37,387 bases of DNA from the NCBI RefSeq assembly GCF_020176795.1, contig NZ_JAIUKE010000081.1:1-37387 (forward strand), read 5' to 3'. The notes beneath the pieces are model-generated. The model had not been told where the DNA came from and made no database searches. It worked only from the letters and a program-made list of their open reading frames with translations. This stretch comes from Streptomyces sp. 8L (GTDB lineage: Bacteria > Actinomycetota > Actinomycetes > Streptomycetales > Streptomycetaceae). A program made the position numbers and the translations under genes. Below, piece by piece: positions 27,689-34,890 of this stretch (positions within the stretch are counted from its first letter, which is position 1; each line of letters starts with the position of its first letter).

Positions 27689-28914
27689 CGGGCGCCTCCG
27701 ACCGCGACCGGCAGCTTCGGGCGGGACGCCACCACGAGGAGGCTTCCCGGTGGGTCCGACCTGCGGGCACCCGCGCGCACCAGTCGGGCCCACGCGAACA
27801 GGAAGACCGGAAGGGCGAGATACCCGAACCGCCCGGCGGGCGCCAGGAGGAAGGCCAGACAGAGCCCGAACGCGAGCCGGTCGGCCGCCGCCACGAGGTC
27901 GCGCGGCGGCCGTACGACGAGAGAGAGGGCGACGGCAGCCCCGCCGGCCAGCAGCAGGGCCATCGCCACGTACCAGCCACCGGGCCCCAGGTCGGCGAGC
28001 AGCCGGCCGGGCAGCGGGCTCGCCGCCGGGGTCGCCCACGGGCCGCGCCCGGTGGGGAAGGCGAACACCTGCTGCACCAGGGGGCCAGGCGACAACAGGG
28101 CACTGGGCAGCACCAGCGCAGCCGCGCCTCCCACCGCCGCACCCGCGGCACGCACCGCGGCACGCGTCCCCGCACGGTGGCCGAGAAGGACCACGACGAC
28201 CGCGACGGCGGGCCACGCCGTCCACTTCAGGGCGCAGGCCACGGCGAGCGCGAGACCGGCGGCAACCGGCCGCCGCCGGTCCGCGCACGCGAGCGCCAGA
28301 CACAGCAGTCCGGTCATCGGGAGATCGATGCCGCTGACACACAGCGGGAGCGCTACGACGGGCGACGCGATCAGCGCGCCGATGGCGAGCCCTCCGCCTC
28401 CGCTCCGCCCGAGAACACGGCGTGCTCCCCACAGAGAGCCGAGGAACGCCGCGGCACACCACAACCGGGCATCGCCCAGCCACCCGAGCAGCCCGCCACC
28501 GAGAACCGCATGCGGCAGTCCGAAGACGGCCATGCCCGGGAGGTACGGCGTGACCTCCGCCACCGTGTGGGGAGCGGCCACATAGGGCGTGGCCTGATGG
28601 AGCGTCAGCAGCCCGGAGCGCTCGATCACCCCGACCTCGCTCTGTGCCTGGCCCGTCAGTACCAGCAGCACGAGGGGCACGACGACAGCCCCGCCGAGGG
28701 CCAGCCAGACGGAGACGGTCCGCCCGCGCGGGTGCGACGAGCGGGCGGCAACGGCCGCGCAGAGATAGCCGATGCACGCGCACATGCCCCACAGGCGGTG
28801 CGGTCGCGGTGCCGTGATCAGGGGGAACACAGCGGCCCACACGGCGGCCACGAGCCAGCCCGCGCACCACAATGCCCGTTTGTCCGAACGTTGTTGAGCC
28901 AGATAGGTCAGCAC
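27685..28914 (-). CDS. GT87-type polyprenyl-phosphate-dependent membrane glycosyltransferase
   Basis: Integral membrane protein of 409 residues with about ten hydrophobic segments through its length. The general layout (GT-C type, TPYLPG in an outside loop after the second or third helix, ALKWTAWP in a later loop) fits the GT87/DUF2029 family of mannosyltransferases that use polyprenyl-phosphomannose. The start is GTG 28914; an overlapping ATG at 28918 is in another frame that has no membrane pattern. First gene of the operon, translationally coupled to the FkbM gene. Acceptor unknown. A general GT-C integral membrane protein is the alternative. Confidence 0.8.
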   Translation of the reverse strand: MLTYLAQQRSDKRALWCAGWLVAAVWAAVFPLITAPRPHRLWGMCACIGYLCAAVAARSSHPRGRTVSVWLALGGAVVVPLVLLVLTGQAQSEVGVIERSGLLTLHQATPYVAAPHTVAEVTPYLPGMAVFGLPHAVLGGGLLGWLGDARLWCAAAFLGSLWGARRVLGRSGGGGLAIGALIASPVVALPLCVSGIDLPMTGLLCLALACADRRRPVAAGLALAVACALKWTAWPAVAVVVVLLGHRAGTRAAVRAAGAAVGGAAALVLPSALLSPGPLVQQVFAFPTGRGPWATPAASPLPGRLLADLGPGGWYVAMALLLAGGAAVALSLVVRPPRDLVAAADRLAFGLCLAFLLAPAGRFGYLALPVFLFAWARLVRAGARRSDPPGSLLVVASRPKLPVAVGGAR

Positions 28915-28918
28915 TCAT

Positions 28919-29295
28919 CCATTGCAGCCGGATCTGCTCACCGGGTCATGACAGCCAGGTCGAGACCTGAAGGTCGGGTTTTCCCCACCACGCGGCCCAC
29001 GCTGCCCGGGTGAACGCGGCTGGGAGGAAACGGAGTTGCCGGACGATCCGGCGCCACGAGACGGCGTTGCCGATGACCTCGCCCAGTACCGGGCCGAGTT
29101 CGGGACGGGCGGACCGGGCACGCCGACGACCGCCGTCACCCGTCCCTTGCGCGCGGCCCCGATGTGCGGGCTGTCAGGTGTCTTTTCGCTGCCCCGGTCA
29201 CTGCTTTGCGCGCGCACCCCGAAGCCCTGCCCGCCGGCACCCATCGGGCCGGGCCGGCGCGCAGCCCGTGGTCCACGCCTCGCGGCCGGCGCACT
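28919..29295. other. Stretch without a recognisable gene upstream of the glycosyltransferase operon
   Basis: This must hold the promoter of the minus-strand glycosyltransferase operon, but no clear -35/-10 pair was found. The minus frame 29173-28946 is open for 75 codons with high GC in third positions and coding-like composition (for example SWRRIVRQLRFLPAAF), yet it has no ATG or GTG start. It may be the tail of a destroyed gene. No match to a known family was recognised. Confidence 0.4.
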
Positions 29296-29353
29296 CGCGC
29301 CTTCGTGCCCCGTCCGCTCCGGGGCCCCGGACCGGACGGGGCACGAAGGCGCG
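29296..29353. terminator. 58-bp near-perfect palindrome
   Basis: Two 29-base arms are complementary with a single mismatch (C opposite C at 29317 and 29332). The centre ggggcccc is itself a palindrome, leaving almost no loop. It begins exactly where the flavin-monooxygenase remnant should end (after R-Y-A), so it is probably that gene's transcription terminator and could act in both directions. Other options are a protein-binding dyad or a scar of an insertion. Confidence 0.6.
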
Positions 29354-29690
29354 TAGCGGCTTTCGGGCCGGGCCAGGGCCAGGTGGCCGCGCAGGGTCGT
29401 GAACTCGTAAGCGGTGCGGAACACACCGCGTCGTTGCAACGCCGGAACGAGGCCCCGGGTGATCGCGGTGAGGTCGTGGGGCAGTGCGCCGGGGCGCAGA
29501 CGGAAGCCGTCGAGGCCGACGGCCTGCCAGTCGAGCAGCAGGTCGGCGAGTTGCTCCGGGTCCCCGTGAAGACCTCGGCGTCCGAGGTGAGCCCGGAGCC
29601 GGCCAGGTCGTCCAGGCGGGCCTTGCGGCGGGCCGCGGCGCCCGGCTCGTCGTCCTCGGGGACCATCCGGGACCGGCGTCCTTGACCGGT
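29350..29690 (-). pseudogene. 3' remnant of an NtaA/SnaA-type LLM flavin-dependent monooxygenase
   Basis: Only about 110 codons of a roughly 440-residue FMN-dependent monooxygenase are present. The frame is GAAARRKARLDDLAG and then SDAEVFTG; near 29560 one base is missing (acccgg where accccgg would keep frame), after which the other frame continues with LADLLLDWQAVGLDGFRLRP, then LPHDLTAITRGLVPALQRRG, FRTAYE and RYA. These are the standard C-terminal motifs of the NtaA/SnaA/DszA group, which oxidises sulfur or amine compounds with reduced flavin. The N-terminal barrel with the flavin site is absent. The 5' end stops near the G/C tract at 29758-29784, so the loss may partly be an assembly fault. 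Relatives in Bacillus (YtnJ) sit with amino-acid transporters and GNATs like those 3-7 kb away here. Confidence 0.7.
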
Positions 29691-29757
29691 CCCAGCGGCC
29701 ACCACGACCGGGTTCCTGCGGGGGCGCGGGGCGCGGAGCGGACCGGGGACAGCCGGA

Positions 29758-29784
29758 CGCGGGGGGGGCGCCCCCGGGGGGGGC
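29758..29784. other. Short G/C-only tract, possible misjoin
   Basis: There are 27 bases of only G and C in homopolymer runs, similar in style to the two longer tracts. It lies between two gene remnants that have both lost their 5' parts or neighbours, so a false join is possible, although a run this short can occur naturally at such GC content. Confidence 0.4.
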
Positions 29785-29806
29785 AGGCGCACGCCGGGCC
29801 GGGACG

Positions 29807-30493
29807 TCAGGTGACGGTGACCGTCACCGGGTCGGACCGCGCCGGGGTCGAGGTGGCGTCCTCTGCGCTCGCGGTGAGGGCGTGCTGCCCGGCGGCGGGC
29901 GCTGCGGACGCGGTGCACGTCCATGTCCCGTCGTCGGAGGCCGAGGCGGCGCACAGGTCGGCGTCGTCCGCCCGTACGGTCACCCGGGCGCCCGGCTCGG
30001 CCGTTCCCCGGACGGCGAAGGCGCCCGTGACGGCCGCTCCGCCGGCCGGGGAGGTGATCTTCACCGGCGGCGGGAAGTCGCTCAGGTCGGGCATGCCCGC
30101 TCCGCCGACTCTCACCGCCACGCTGTGGACCGTCACCTGGCCCCCGCCATTGCGGATACGGAAGTGGGGGGCGGAGTGCTGGCCGCCGCCGAAGGAGGCG
30201 TCCGGGACGTTCACGGTCGCGGTCTTCCAGGCGTCCGTGCCGGTCAGCGGGATGGAGGGGGCCGCCTCGTACGGGTCGTCGCTCCCGTCGTCGTACTGCA
30301 CGGCGAAGGAGCCTGTGCCGTGGTCGTAGTAGGAGACGGTGAACGCGGCCGTGTAGTACCCGGCGTGCGCCACGGAGTCGTCGATGTCGAAGTAGATGTT
30401 GCTCTGGGTGCTGGTGCGGGCGGACATCCCGCCCACAGTGGACGCCGTGGTCGGGCCGTCGAAGCCGTCGGACGCCCGCTCGTCCTCGCTCAT
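29807..30493 (-). CDS. C-terminal fragment of a secreted protein: carbohydrate-binding-like plus Ig-like domain
   Basis: An open frame of 228 residues from ATG 30493. Residues 1-125 form a beta-rich module (SNIYFDIDD, FTVSYYDHGTGSFAVQYDD, WKTATVNVPDASF, FRIRNGG) like accessory domains at the ends of actinobacterial glycosidases or lyases. Residues 135-228 form a bacterial Ig-like domain (VKITSPAGGAAVTGAFAVRG, ending DPVTVTVT). There is no signal peptide or catalytic domain, and the coding pattern continues upstream of the ATG (HPEPGAHRNHAYG) to about 30540 before ending at the neighbouring gene. It is therefore probably the 3' remainder of a larger secreted enzyme whose front was lost. Whether it is translated is doubtful. 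Confidence 0.55.
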   Translation of the reverse strand: MSEDERASDGFDGPTTASTVGGMSARTSTQSNIYFDIDDSVAHAGYYTAAFTVSYYDHGTGSFAVQYDDGSDDPYEAAPSIPLTGTDAWKTATVNVPDASFGGGQHSAPHFRIRNGGGQVTVHSVAVRVGGAGMPDLSDFPPPVKITSPAGGAAVTGAFAVRGTAEPGARVTVRADDADLCAASASDDGTWTCTASAAPAAGQHALTASAEDATSTPARSDPVTVTVT

Positions 30494-30594
30494 GCCGTAG
30501 GCGTGGTTCCGGTGCGCGCCCGGCTCCGGGTGTACGTGCAGGGACGGACAGGCCGCGCTGCGCCGGTGCCGCACCGGCCCCGCGCGCCGCGGCC

Positions 30595-31407
30595 TCAGGA
30601 CTCCGCGTCCCGCCGCTCCTTCTCCCACGCGGCTCTGCTGACGGGCGCCGGCCGGGTCAGCTCCCGGCCGTCGACGAAGAGGTCGACGTGCTCGTTGTAG
30701 AACGCCACCAGCCCCGCGACCGGGGAGAGCTGGCGCGTCGGGAAGTCGTAGGCCCACGCGAGGTCGGGGTGCGTCCCGGTCTCGGTGCGGACTGACCAGT
30801 AGCCGCTCGTGGTGCCCTTGTAGGGGCAGCTGGTGACGGTGTCGGTGGGCACCATGCGGGTCCAGTCGACGTGGACGCGGTCAAGGTAGTAGCGCGTCGG
30901 CAGGCCCGTCTCGAAGACGGTCACGGACGAGGGTGCGTCGGCCACGACCGTGCCGTCCACCTCGACCCGCACCGCCCGCCCCGAGCGCAGCGCGTCGACT
31001 CGGGTGTACGGACTCCTCGGATGTACGAATACCTGTTCGTCCTCTTCGAACCAGGCGTCCACCGACTCCCACCGGAAGCTGACGAAGCCCACGATGGCCT
31101 CCGGCGCGCCATCCGCCCAGACCCAGGCCGCGCCCGGGCGCTCGACCCCGCCGGTGCTCAGCGTGTGGCGCGTTGCCGGCCCGACAGCCAGGGCCAGGGA
31201 GCGGCCCTCGTCGACCAGGGCCCCGGCGGTGATGTCTTCGCGGGGGACGCAGAACTGCGGGTAGCCGGGCCAGAGCCATACGTACCGCGCCCGTACGGTG
31301 TCGAAGACGGGGCGGCCCGCCACGAACCCGCGCAGGCGGCGGGGCACGGGTTCCACGTGTCCGACCGGAACGATCATTCCCGGGTGGTCCGGGGTGTATC
31401 CCGTCAT
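30595..31407 (-). CDS. DUF427 family protein, two repeated domains
   Basis: Protein of 270 residues, cytoplasmic, no signal peptide. Two DUF427 beta-domains can be seen: the first around 25-125 (VFDTVRARYVWLWP, YPQFCVPREDI) and the second around 140-250 (VTVFETGLPTRYYLDRVHVDW, TSCPYKGTTSGYWSV, AWAYDFP). The P-T-x-T-x-C-P-Y-K-G-x-x-x-Y-W motif is the clearest signature. The molecular function of the family is not established. ATG 31407 has GGGAGG 4-8 nt upstream. It is divergent from the GNAT gene at 31630. Confidence 0.92.
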   Translation of the reverse strand: MTGYTPDHPGMIVPVGHVEPVPRRLRGFVAGRPVFDTVRARYVWLWPGYPQFCVPREDITAGALVDEGRSLALAVGPATRHTLSTGGVERPGAAWVWADGAPEAIVGFVSFRWESVDAWFEEDEQVFVHPRSPYTRVDALRSGRAVRVEVDGTVVADAPSSVTVFETGLPTRYYLDRVHVDWTRMVPTDTVTSCPYKGTTSGYWSVRTETGTHPDLAWAYDFPTRQLSPVAGLVAFYNEHVDLFVDGRELTRPAPVSRAAWEKERRDAES

Positions 31408-31495
31408 GGGGCCTCCCTCATCGGCTTCTGTGACCTTCACGGGTGGCACCGGGGACCGCAAGCCGGCCACGCCGCGCGTCCGGGGCATCGACCGC

Positions 31496-31519
31496 GGGTG
31501 GCCGGGTGGCCGGGTGGCC
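31496..31519. repeat. Three tandem copies of an 8-bp unit
   Basis: The unit gggtggcc occurs three times without a break and is followed by two related ggccgtgg/ctggcc segments to about 31532. It lies in the 222-nt divergent gap between the DUF427 gene and the GNAT gene. It could be replication slippage or a small operator array. Confidence 0.6.
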
Positions 31520-31612
31520 GGCCGTGGCTGGCCGGCGCGGCAGGCGGGTGCCGAACCCGGTGTCGCCGTCCGGCGGCACCGGCGGGCGCGGTGACCGCCT
31601 CGCCTTGATCGC

Positions 31613-31630
31613 TGAGGTACCGTCACCTCA
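31613..31630 (+). promoter_or_regulatory. Small hairpin covering the GNAT ribosome site
   Basis: TGAGGT (31613-31618) and ACCTCA (31625-31630) are complementary across a 6-base loop. The first arm holds the only GAGG-like ribosome site of the gene and the second touches the A of its ATG, so the folded mRNA would hide the start. The stem is short, and the effect is inferred. Confidence 0.35.
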
Positions 31631-32214
31631 TGGCGGACGATATTCATCCAATCACCATCAAAGGTGGACGGATTGCAACACGACGTCTCCTTCTCCGTCC
31701 CTGGACGGGAGCGGACACGGAAGCCGCTCTGGCGGTCTACGGCGCCGGTGAGGTGTCGCGGTGGCTCGCCCCCGCGCTGGAGCGGGTGCCGGACGCCGCC
31801 GCGATGCGGGTGCTCATCGATCAGTGGGCGGACGAGTCCGAGGCGCTGGAGCCGCCCCAGGGCCGGTGGGCGATCGAGCTGCGTGCGACGGGCGAGACCG
31901 TCGGTGGGGTCGCCCTGCTGCCGCTCCCGCCGGACAACCGCGATCTGGAGATCGGCTGGCAGCTGGCGCCCGGCGCCTGGGGCAGGGGCTACGCGGCGGA
32001 GGCGGGCCACGCTGTCGCGCACCACGCCTTCCGGTCGGACGCGGACGAGGTGTTCGCCGTCGTCCGGCCCCGCAACGAGCGCGGTGCGGCGACCGCCCGC
32101 CGGGTCGGGATGGAGTGGGTCGGGGAGACCGACAAGTACTACGGCCTGACCCTTCAGGTGTACCGCCTGCGCAAGGGCGACCTGGACGACTCCGGCCCCA
32201 CCGCCGGTTTTTGA
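31630..32214 (+). CDS. GNAT family N-acetyltransferase (RimJ/RimL-like)
   Basis: Acetyl-CoA-dependent N-acetyltransferase of 194 residues. It starts with the typical I-x-T-R-R-L-x-L-R-P-W strand. Motif A with the acetyl-CoA pyrophosphate loop is IGWQLAPGAWGRGYAAEAG (about 117-135). Motif B is VVRPRNERGAATARRVGMEW, where the conserved asparagine and R-V-G-M-E pattern occur. This layout is that of the RimJ/RimL/small-molecule branch. Substrate unknown. ATG 31630 is the only sensible start. Monocistronic; it faces the MFS gene end to end. Confidence 0.93.
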   Translation: MADDIHPITIKGGRIATRRLLLRPWTGADTEAALAVYGAGEVSRWLAPALERVPDAAAMRVLIDQWADESEALEPPQGRWAIELRATGETVGGVALLPLPPDNRDLEIGWQLAPGAWGRGYAAEAGHAVAHHAFRSDADEVFAVVRPRNERGAATARRVGMEWVGETDKYYGLTLQVYRLRKGDLDDSGPTAGF

Positions 32215-32220
32215 GCCCTG

Positions 32221-32245
32221 CCGGGAGGGTCGGGCAGCCCTCCGG
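32221..32245. terminator. Probable bidirectional terminator hairpin
   Basis: The arms ccgggaggg (32221-32229) and ccctccgg (32238-32245) pair with one bulged base around an 8-base loop, seven bases after the GNAT stop. The gene on the other strand ends 58 bases away. No U-run is present, as is common in Streptomyces. Confidence 0.5.
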
Positions 32246-32303
32246 CCGACCGTGAGCCGCAGGGCGGCCCGCAGGGGCCCGCGTCGGGGCCGGTCCCGGG
32301 GCC

Positions 32304-33629
32304 TCAGCGCTCCAGGGTGCGGTGCGCCGTCTCCGGCAGCTTCACATAGACCGCGGCGGACAGCAGGCAGAGCACCGCCACGTACCAGGGGAACCAGCCG
32401 GCGTGGCCGGCCTCGCCGAACCACGTGCCCACGTACGGCGCCGTGCCACCGAAGAGCGCCACGGTGAGGGAGTACGGGAACCCGATGCCGGCCGCCCGTA
32501 CCCGCGCGGGGAAGACCTCCGCGTTGACGGCCGCCGCGACCGCCGTGTATCCGGTGAGCAGCACCATGCCGCCGCACTGCACCAGCAGGAGCGACCAGAA
32601 GGCGCTGGTGATCAGGTGCAGCAGGGGGACCGCGAGCACGGCGAACCCCACCGCGAAGGCGATGAGGGGCGGCTTGCGGCCCACCCGGTCCGACAGCATG
32701 CCGCCGAGCGGCTGGAGCACGGCGAAGAAGGCGAGCGAGATCGTGCCGACCGTGAGCGCGTCGCCCTTGTCGAAGCCCGCGTTGACCGTGGCGTACGTGG
32801 GAAGGTACGTCGTCCACGTGTAATAGGCGATCGTGCCGCCCGCCGTGATGCCGCAGATCAGCAGGGAGGCCCGCGGATGGTGGCGCAGCGCCTCGAACAG
32901 CCCGGGCCGCGCGGCGCCCGGTTCGGCCGGGCCCCGGGTCTCGACGGCCCCCTGCCGTATCCAGAAGCCGACCAGTGCGATGACGGCGCCGAACAGGAAC
33001 GGAACACGCCATCCCCACGACGTCATCTGACCATCCGTCAGATTGTGTGCGAGCAGTGCCGCGATGCCCGAGGCGATCAACTGGCCGCAGGTGGTGGAGA
33101 CATACTGGAAACTGGAGAACAGCCCCCGCCTGCCGGGCCCCGCCGACTCGACGAGGAACGTCGTCGAAGCGGCGAACTCCCCGCCGACGGAGAGGCCTTG
33201 CACGAGCCGTGCGAGGACGAGGACGACGGGCGAGAGGACCCCGGCCGCCGCGTAGGTGGGTGTCACACCGACGAGCAGGCTGCCGCCGCCCATCAGCAGG
33301 ATGGTCAGGGTGAGCGCGGCGCGGCGGCCCCGCCTGTCCGCGACGGCTCCCATCAGCAGGCCGCCGACGGGCCGCATGAAGAAGCCGACGGCGAACACGG
33401 CGAACGCGGACAGCAGCGGGACGAGGGAGCTTCCCGAGCCCTTGGGGAACACCCGGTCCGCGAAGTACACCGCGAGGAAGGAGTACGCGTACCAGTCGTA
33501 CCACTCCGCCGCATTGCCGACGGACGCGGCCGCCAACTGGCGCACGGGCAGTCCCCGGGCGCCGCCGGGTGGCCCGAACGCAGCCTTCCGGTCCGTGTGC
33601 GGCTCGCCGGCCGGGGCCCTGTCGCTCAT
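32304..33629 (-). CDS. MHS-family MFS transporter (metabolite:proton symporter)
   Basis: Membrane transporter of 441 residues with twelve predicted helices. It has the MHS-family opening AAEWYDWYAYSFLAVYF and the loop 2-3 motif GAVADRRGRRAAL, a matching loop 8-9 motif MLSDRVGRKPPL, and VQGLSVGGEFAAS in helix 5. The family imports organic acids, betaines or related small molecules with protons; the substrate here cannot be told. ATG 33629 was preferred (GAAGGG 12 nt upstream) over the ATG 33728 upstream, whose extra residues are arginine-rich and unlike the family. Same strand as the GNAT upstream (200-nt gap holding a terminator). Confidence 0.93.
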   Translation of the reverse strand: MSDRAPAGEPHTDRKAAFGPPGGARGLPVRQLAAASVGNAAEWYDWYAYSFLAVYFADRVFPKGSGSSLVPLLSAFAVFAVGFFMRPVGGLLMGAVADRRGRRAALTLTILLMGGGSLLVGVTPTYAAAGVLSPVVLVLARLVQGLSVGGEFAASTTFLVESAGPGRRGLFSSFQYVSTTCGQLIASGIAALLAHNLTDGQMTSWGWRVPFLFGAVIALVGFWIRQGAVETRGPAEPGAARPGLFEALRHHPRASLLICGITAGGTIAYYTWTTYLPTYATVNAGFDKGDALTVGTISLAFFAVLQPLGGMLSDRVGRKPPLIAFAVGFAVLAVPLLHLITSAFWSLLLVQCGGMVLLTGYTAVAAAVNAEVFPARVRAAGIGFPYSLTVALFGGTAPYVGTWFGEAGHAGWFPWYVAVLCLLSAAVYVKLPETAHRTLER

Positions 33630-33794
33630 GTCGTCGGGGAACCCTTCGCTCGTACGGCGTCGTCGGCCGGCCGTGCCGAATGGCGCGCACGACCGTCGGA
33701 ACCTCTTTCCCGGTGGACCCCCCTTCACACACGCCTTTCGCCGGAGGGCAGCCGGGGCGGCGGTTCTCGCCCGCGCGCCCCACCGGTCCCACCT

Positions 33795-33820
33795 GTGCCC
33801 CGCGGGGGAGGGTGGGGCAC
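33795..33820 (-). terminator. Terminator hairpin after the second GNAT gene
   Basis: The arms gtgcccc (33795-33801) and ggggcac (33814-33820) are perfectly complementary with a 12-base loop, starting 9 bases past the GNAT stop at 33829. It separates that gene from the MFS gene on the same strand. There is no U-run. Confidence 0.55.
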
Positions 33821-33828
33821 GACAGCGG

Positions 33829-34326
33829 TCAGAGGTCCTTCCTGAACGGCAGGGGCCCGATGGTCTCGGGGTCCGCCGACAGGTCGAACAACGGCCGGTA
33901 ACCGGCGGCCAGATAGAGCGCGCGGGCCTCCGGCTGGCGCGGGCCCGTGGTCAGGTACACGCTCCGGTACCCGGACGCGGCGGCGATCCGCTCCAACTCG
34001 GCGACGACACGCCGGGCCAGCCCCCGCCTGCGGTGTGCCGGGTGGGTCCAGATGCGCTTCAGTTCGGCGGTCGTCCCGTCGTAGCGGCGGTACGCGCCGC
34101 CCGCCACCCCCGCACCCGCCTCAAGGAGCAACAGCAGTACACCGTCAGGGGGTTCGAACTCCTCACTCGGATACCGGGCCATCTCGGCATGGGCGTCCTT
34201 GCCGTAGCGGGTGGAGTACTCGTCGCCGAGCTGGCGCAGCATCGGGGCCACCAGCGGGTCGGAGACGACCGTACGCAGCCAGGTGGCGTCCGGAGAGCCT
34301 GCGACGGCGGAGGGGACAGCAGTCAT
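33829..34326 (-). CDS. GNAT family N-acetyltransferase
   Basis: Acetyltransferase of 165 residues. The acetyl-CoA loop motif is WTHPAHRRRGLARRVVAELE (about 95-114), preceded by VAGGAYRRYDG and followed by VYLTTGPRQPEARALYLAAGYRPL, which holds the motif B asparagine-like position and the A-L-Y-x-x-x-G-Y ending. ATG 34326 is chosen for AGGAAGG 10-13 nt upstream; the longer frame has no such site. A putative cysteine leader peptide gene lies 311 nt upstream on the same strand with hairpins between, so expression may be controlled by attenuation. In Bacillus a GNAT beside a polar amino-acid transporter (YtmI with YtmLMN) acts in sulfur-compound use; the same link is suggested here only by context. 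Confidence 0.92.
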   Translation of the reverse strand: MTAVPSAVAGSPDATWLRTVVSDPLVAPMLRQLGDEYSTRYGKDAHAEMARYPSEEFEPPDGVLLLLLEAGAGVAGGAYRRYDGTTAELKRIWTHPAHRRRGLARRVVAELERIAAASGYRSVYLTTGPRQPEARALYLAAGYRPLFDLSADPETIGPLPFRKDL

Positions 34327-34500
34327 GACGGAACGCCTTCCTGGTGGCCGTGCGTGCGGAACACGCGGTGGCAGAAGCGGTGTTCGGGCGACAGGGCACG
34401 GTGAGCCCGGTGCCTCAGGGACGCACGGGCACGGCCCGCGGAAGGCTCCCACCCGGGACGGGCCCGCGCACCCGCATCACGGACGGCGAACGCCGGTGAG

Positions 34501-34545
34501 CCGGTACACCGGTACGCCCGTAGGCCGGTACGGGCATACCGGTAC
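34501..34545. promoter_or_regulatory. Four ccggtac repeats forming a hairpin upstream of the GNAT gene
   Basis: The 7-mer ccggtac occurs at 34501, 34509, 34525 and 34539. Part of the array folds into an 11-bp stem with one mismatch (34511-34521 with 34531-34541). It lies between the minus-strand leader peptide and the acetyltransferase gene. It may be a regulator site or part of an attenuator. Confidence 0.45.
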
Positions 34546-34566
34546 GCATGCTGGGCGGCGAGCGGG

Positions 34567-34586
34567 TGCCGCACGCGGATGCGGCA
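34567..34586 (-). promoter_or_regulatory. Hairpin between leader peptide and GNAT gene
   Basis: A perfect 7-bp stem (tgccgca with tgcggca) and a 6-base loop, 51 bases downstream of the leader stop on the minus strand. Its position fits the terminator or anti-terminator of an attenuator, but no U-run follows. Confidence 0.4.
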
Positions 34587-34637
34587 TGCGAGGACGGGGC
34601 GAGGGTGAGGTGCCGGGGGAAGCGGGGCGGGAGGCCG

Positions 34638-34715
34638 TCAGGCGCGACACGAGGCGGACCACACACGACCGAAGTCGATGTGCCCGCGGGTGACCAGCGC
34701 AACTCGCTTCTGCAT
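34638..34715 (-). CDS. Putative cysteine-type leader peptide, 25 residues
   Basis: ATG 34715 to TGA 34638. The peptide reads MQKRVALVTRGHIDFGRV followed by WSASCRA. The core R-x-H-I-D-F-x-R-V-x-S-A-x-C is the pattern of the short leader peptides that precede sulfur-related genes in Streptomyces, usually annotated simply as putative leader peptide. The cysteine near the end is where ribosome stalling at low Cys-tRNA would occur. It lies 311 nt upstream of the acetyltransferase gene on the same strand. No good ribosome site is visible, which lowers certainty. Confidence 0.6.
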   Translation of the reverse strand: MQKRVALVTRGHIDFGRVWSASCRA

Positions 34716-34890
34716 GGAGCCAGTCGACCACCCGCGCCGCATCCCGTCAACCGCCGTCCTGACGAGTGGGACGGACGGCTCCAGCGTTGACACCGGCCGC
34801 GCCGCCGTGCCTAACTGAGGGCGCCACCGGTGCCCTGCCGGCGGTACGCGACGCCTCACGGGGCGAAGAAGAGTGTCGGCGGTGACAGCG

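Noticed and set aside
26957..28918. 653-codon minus frame starting ATG 28918 and including the FkbM gene
   Set aside because: Its upstream part overlaps the GT87 gene in another frame and lacks any membrane or catalytic pattern. The FkbM start at 27688 has the four-base overlap typical of coupled genes.
30595..33792. Single 1,065-codon minus frame joining DUF427 to a long N-terminal part
   Set aside because: The part above 31407 is the shadow of the MFS and GNAT genes, whose own frames have clear motifs. Only 30595-31407 is real.
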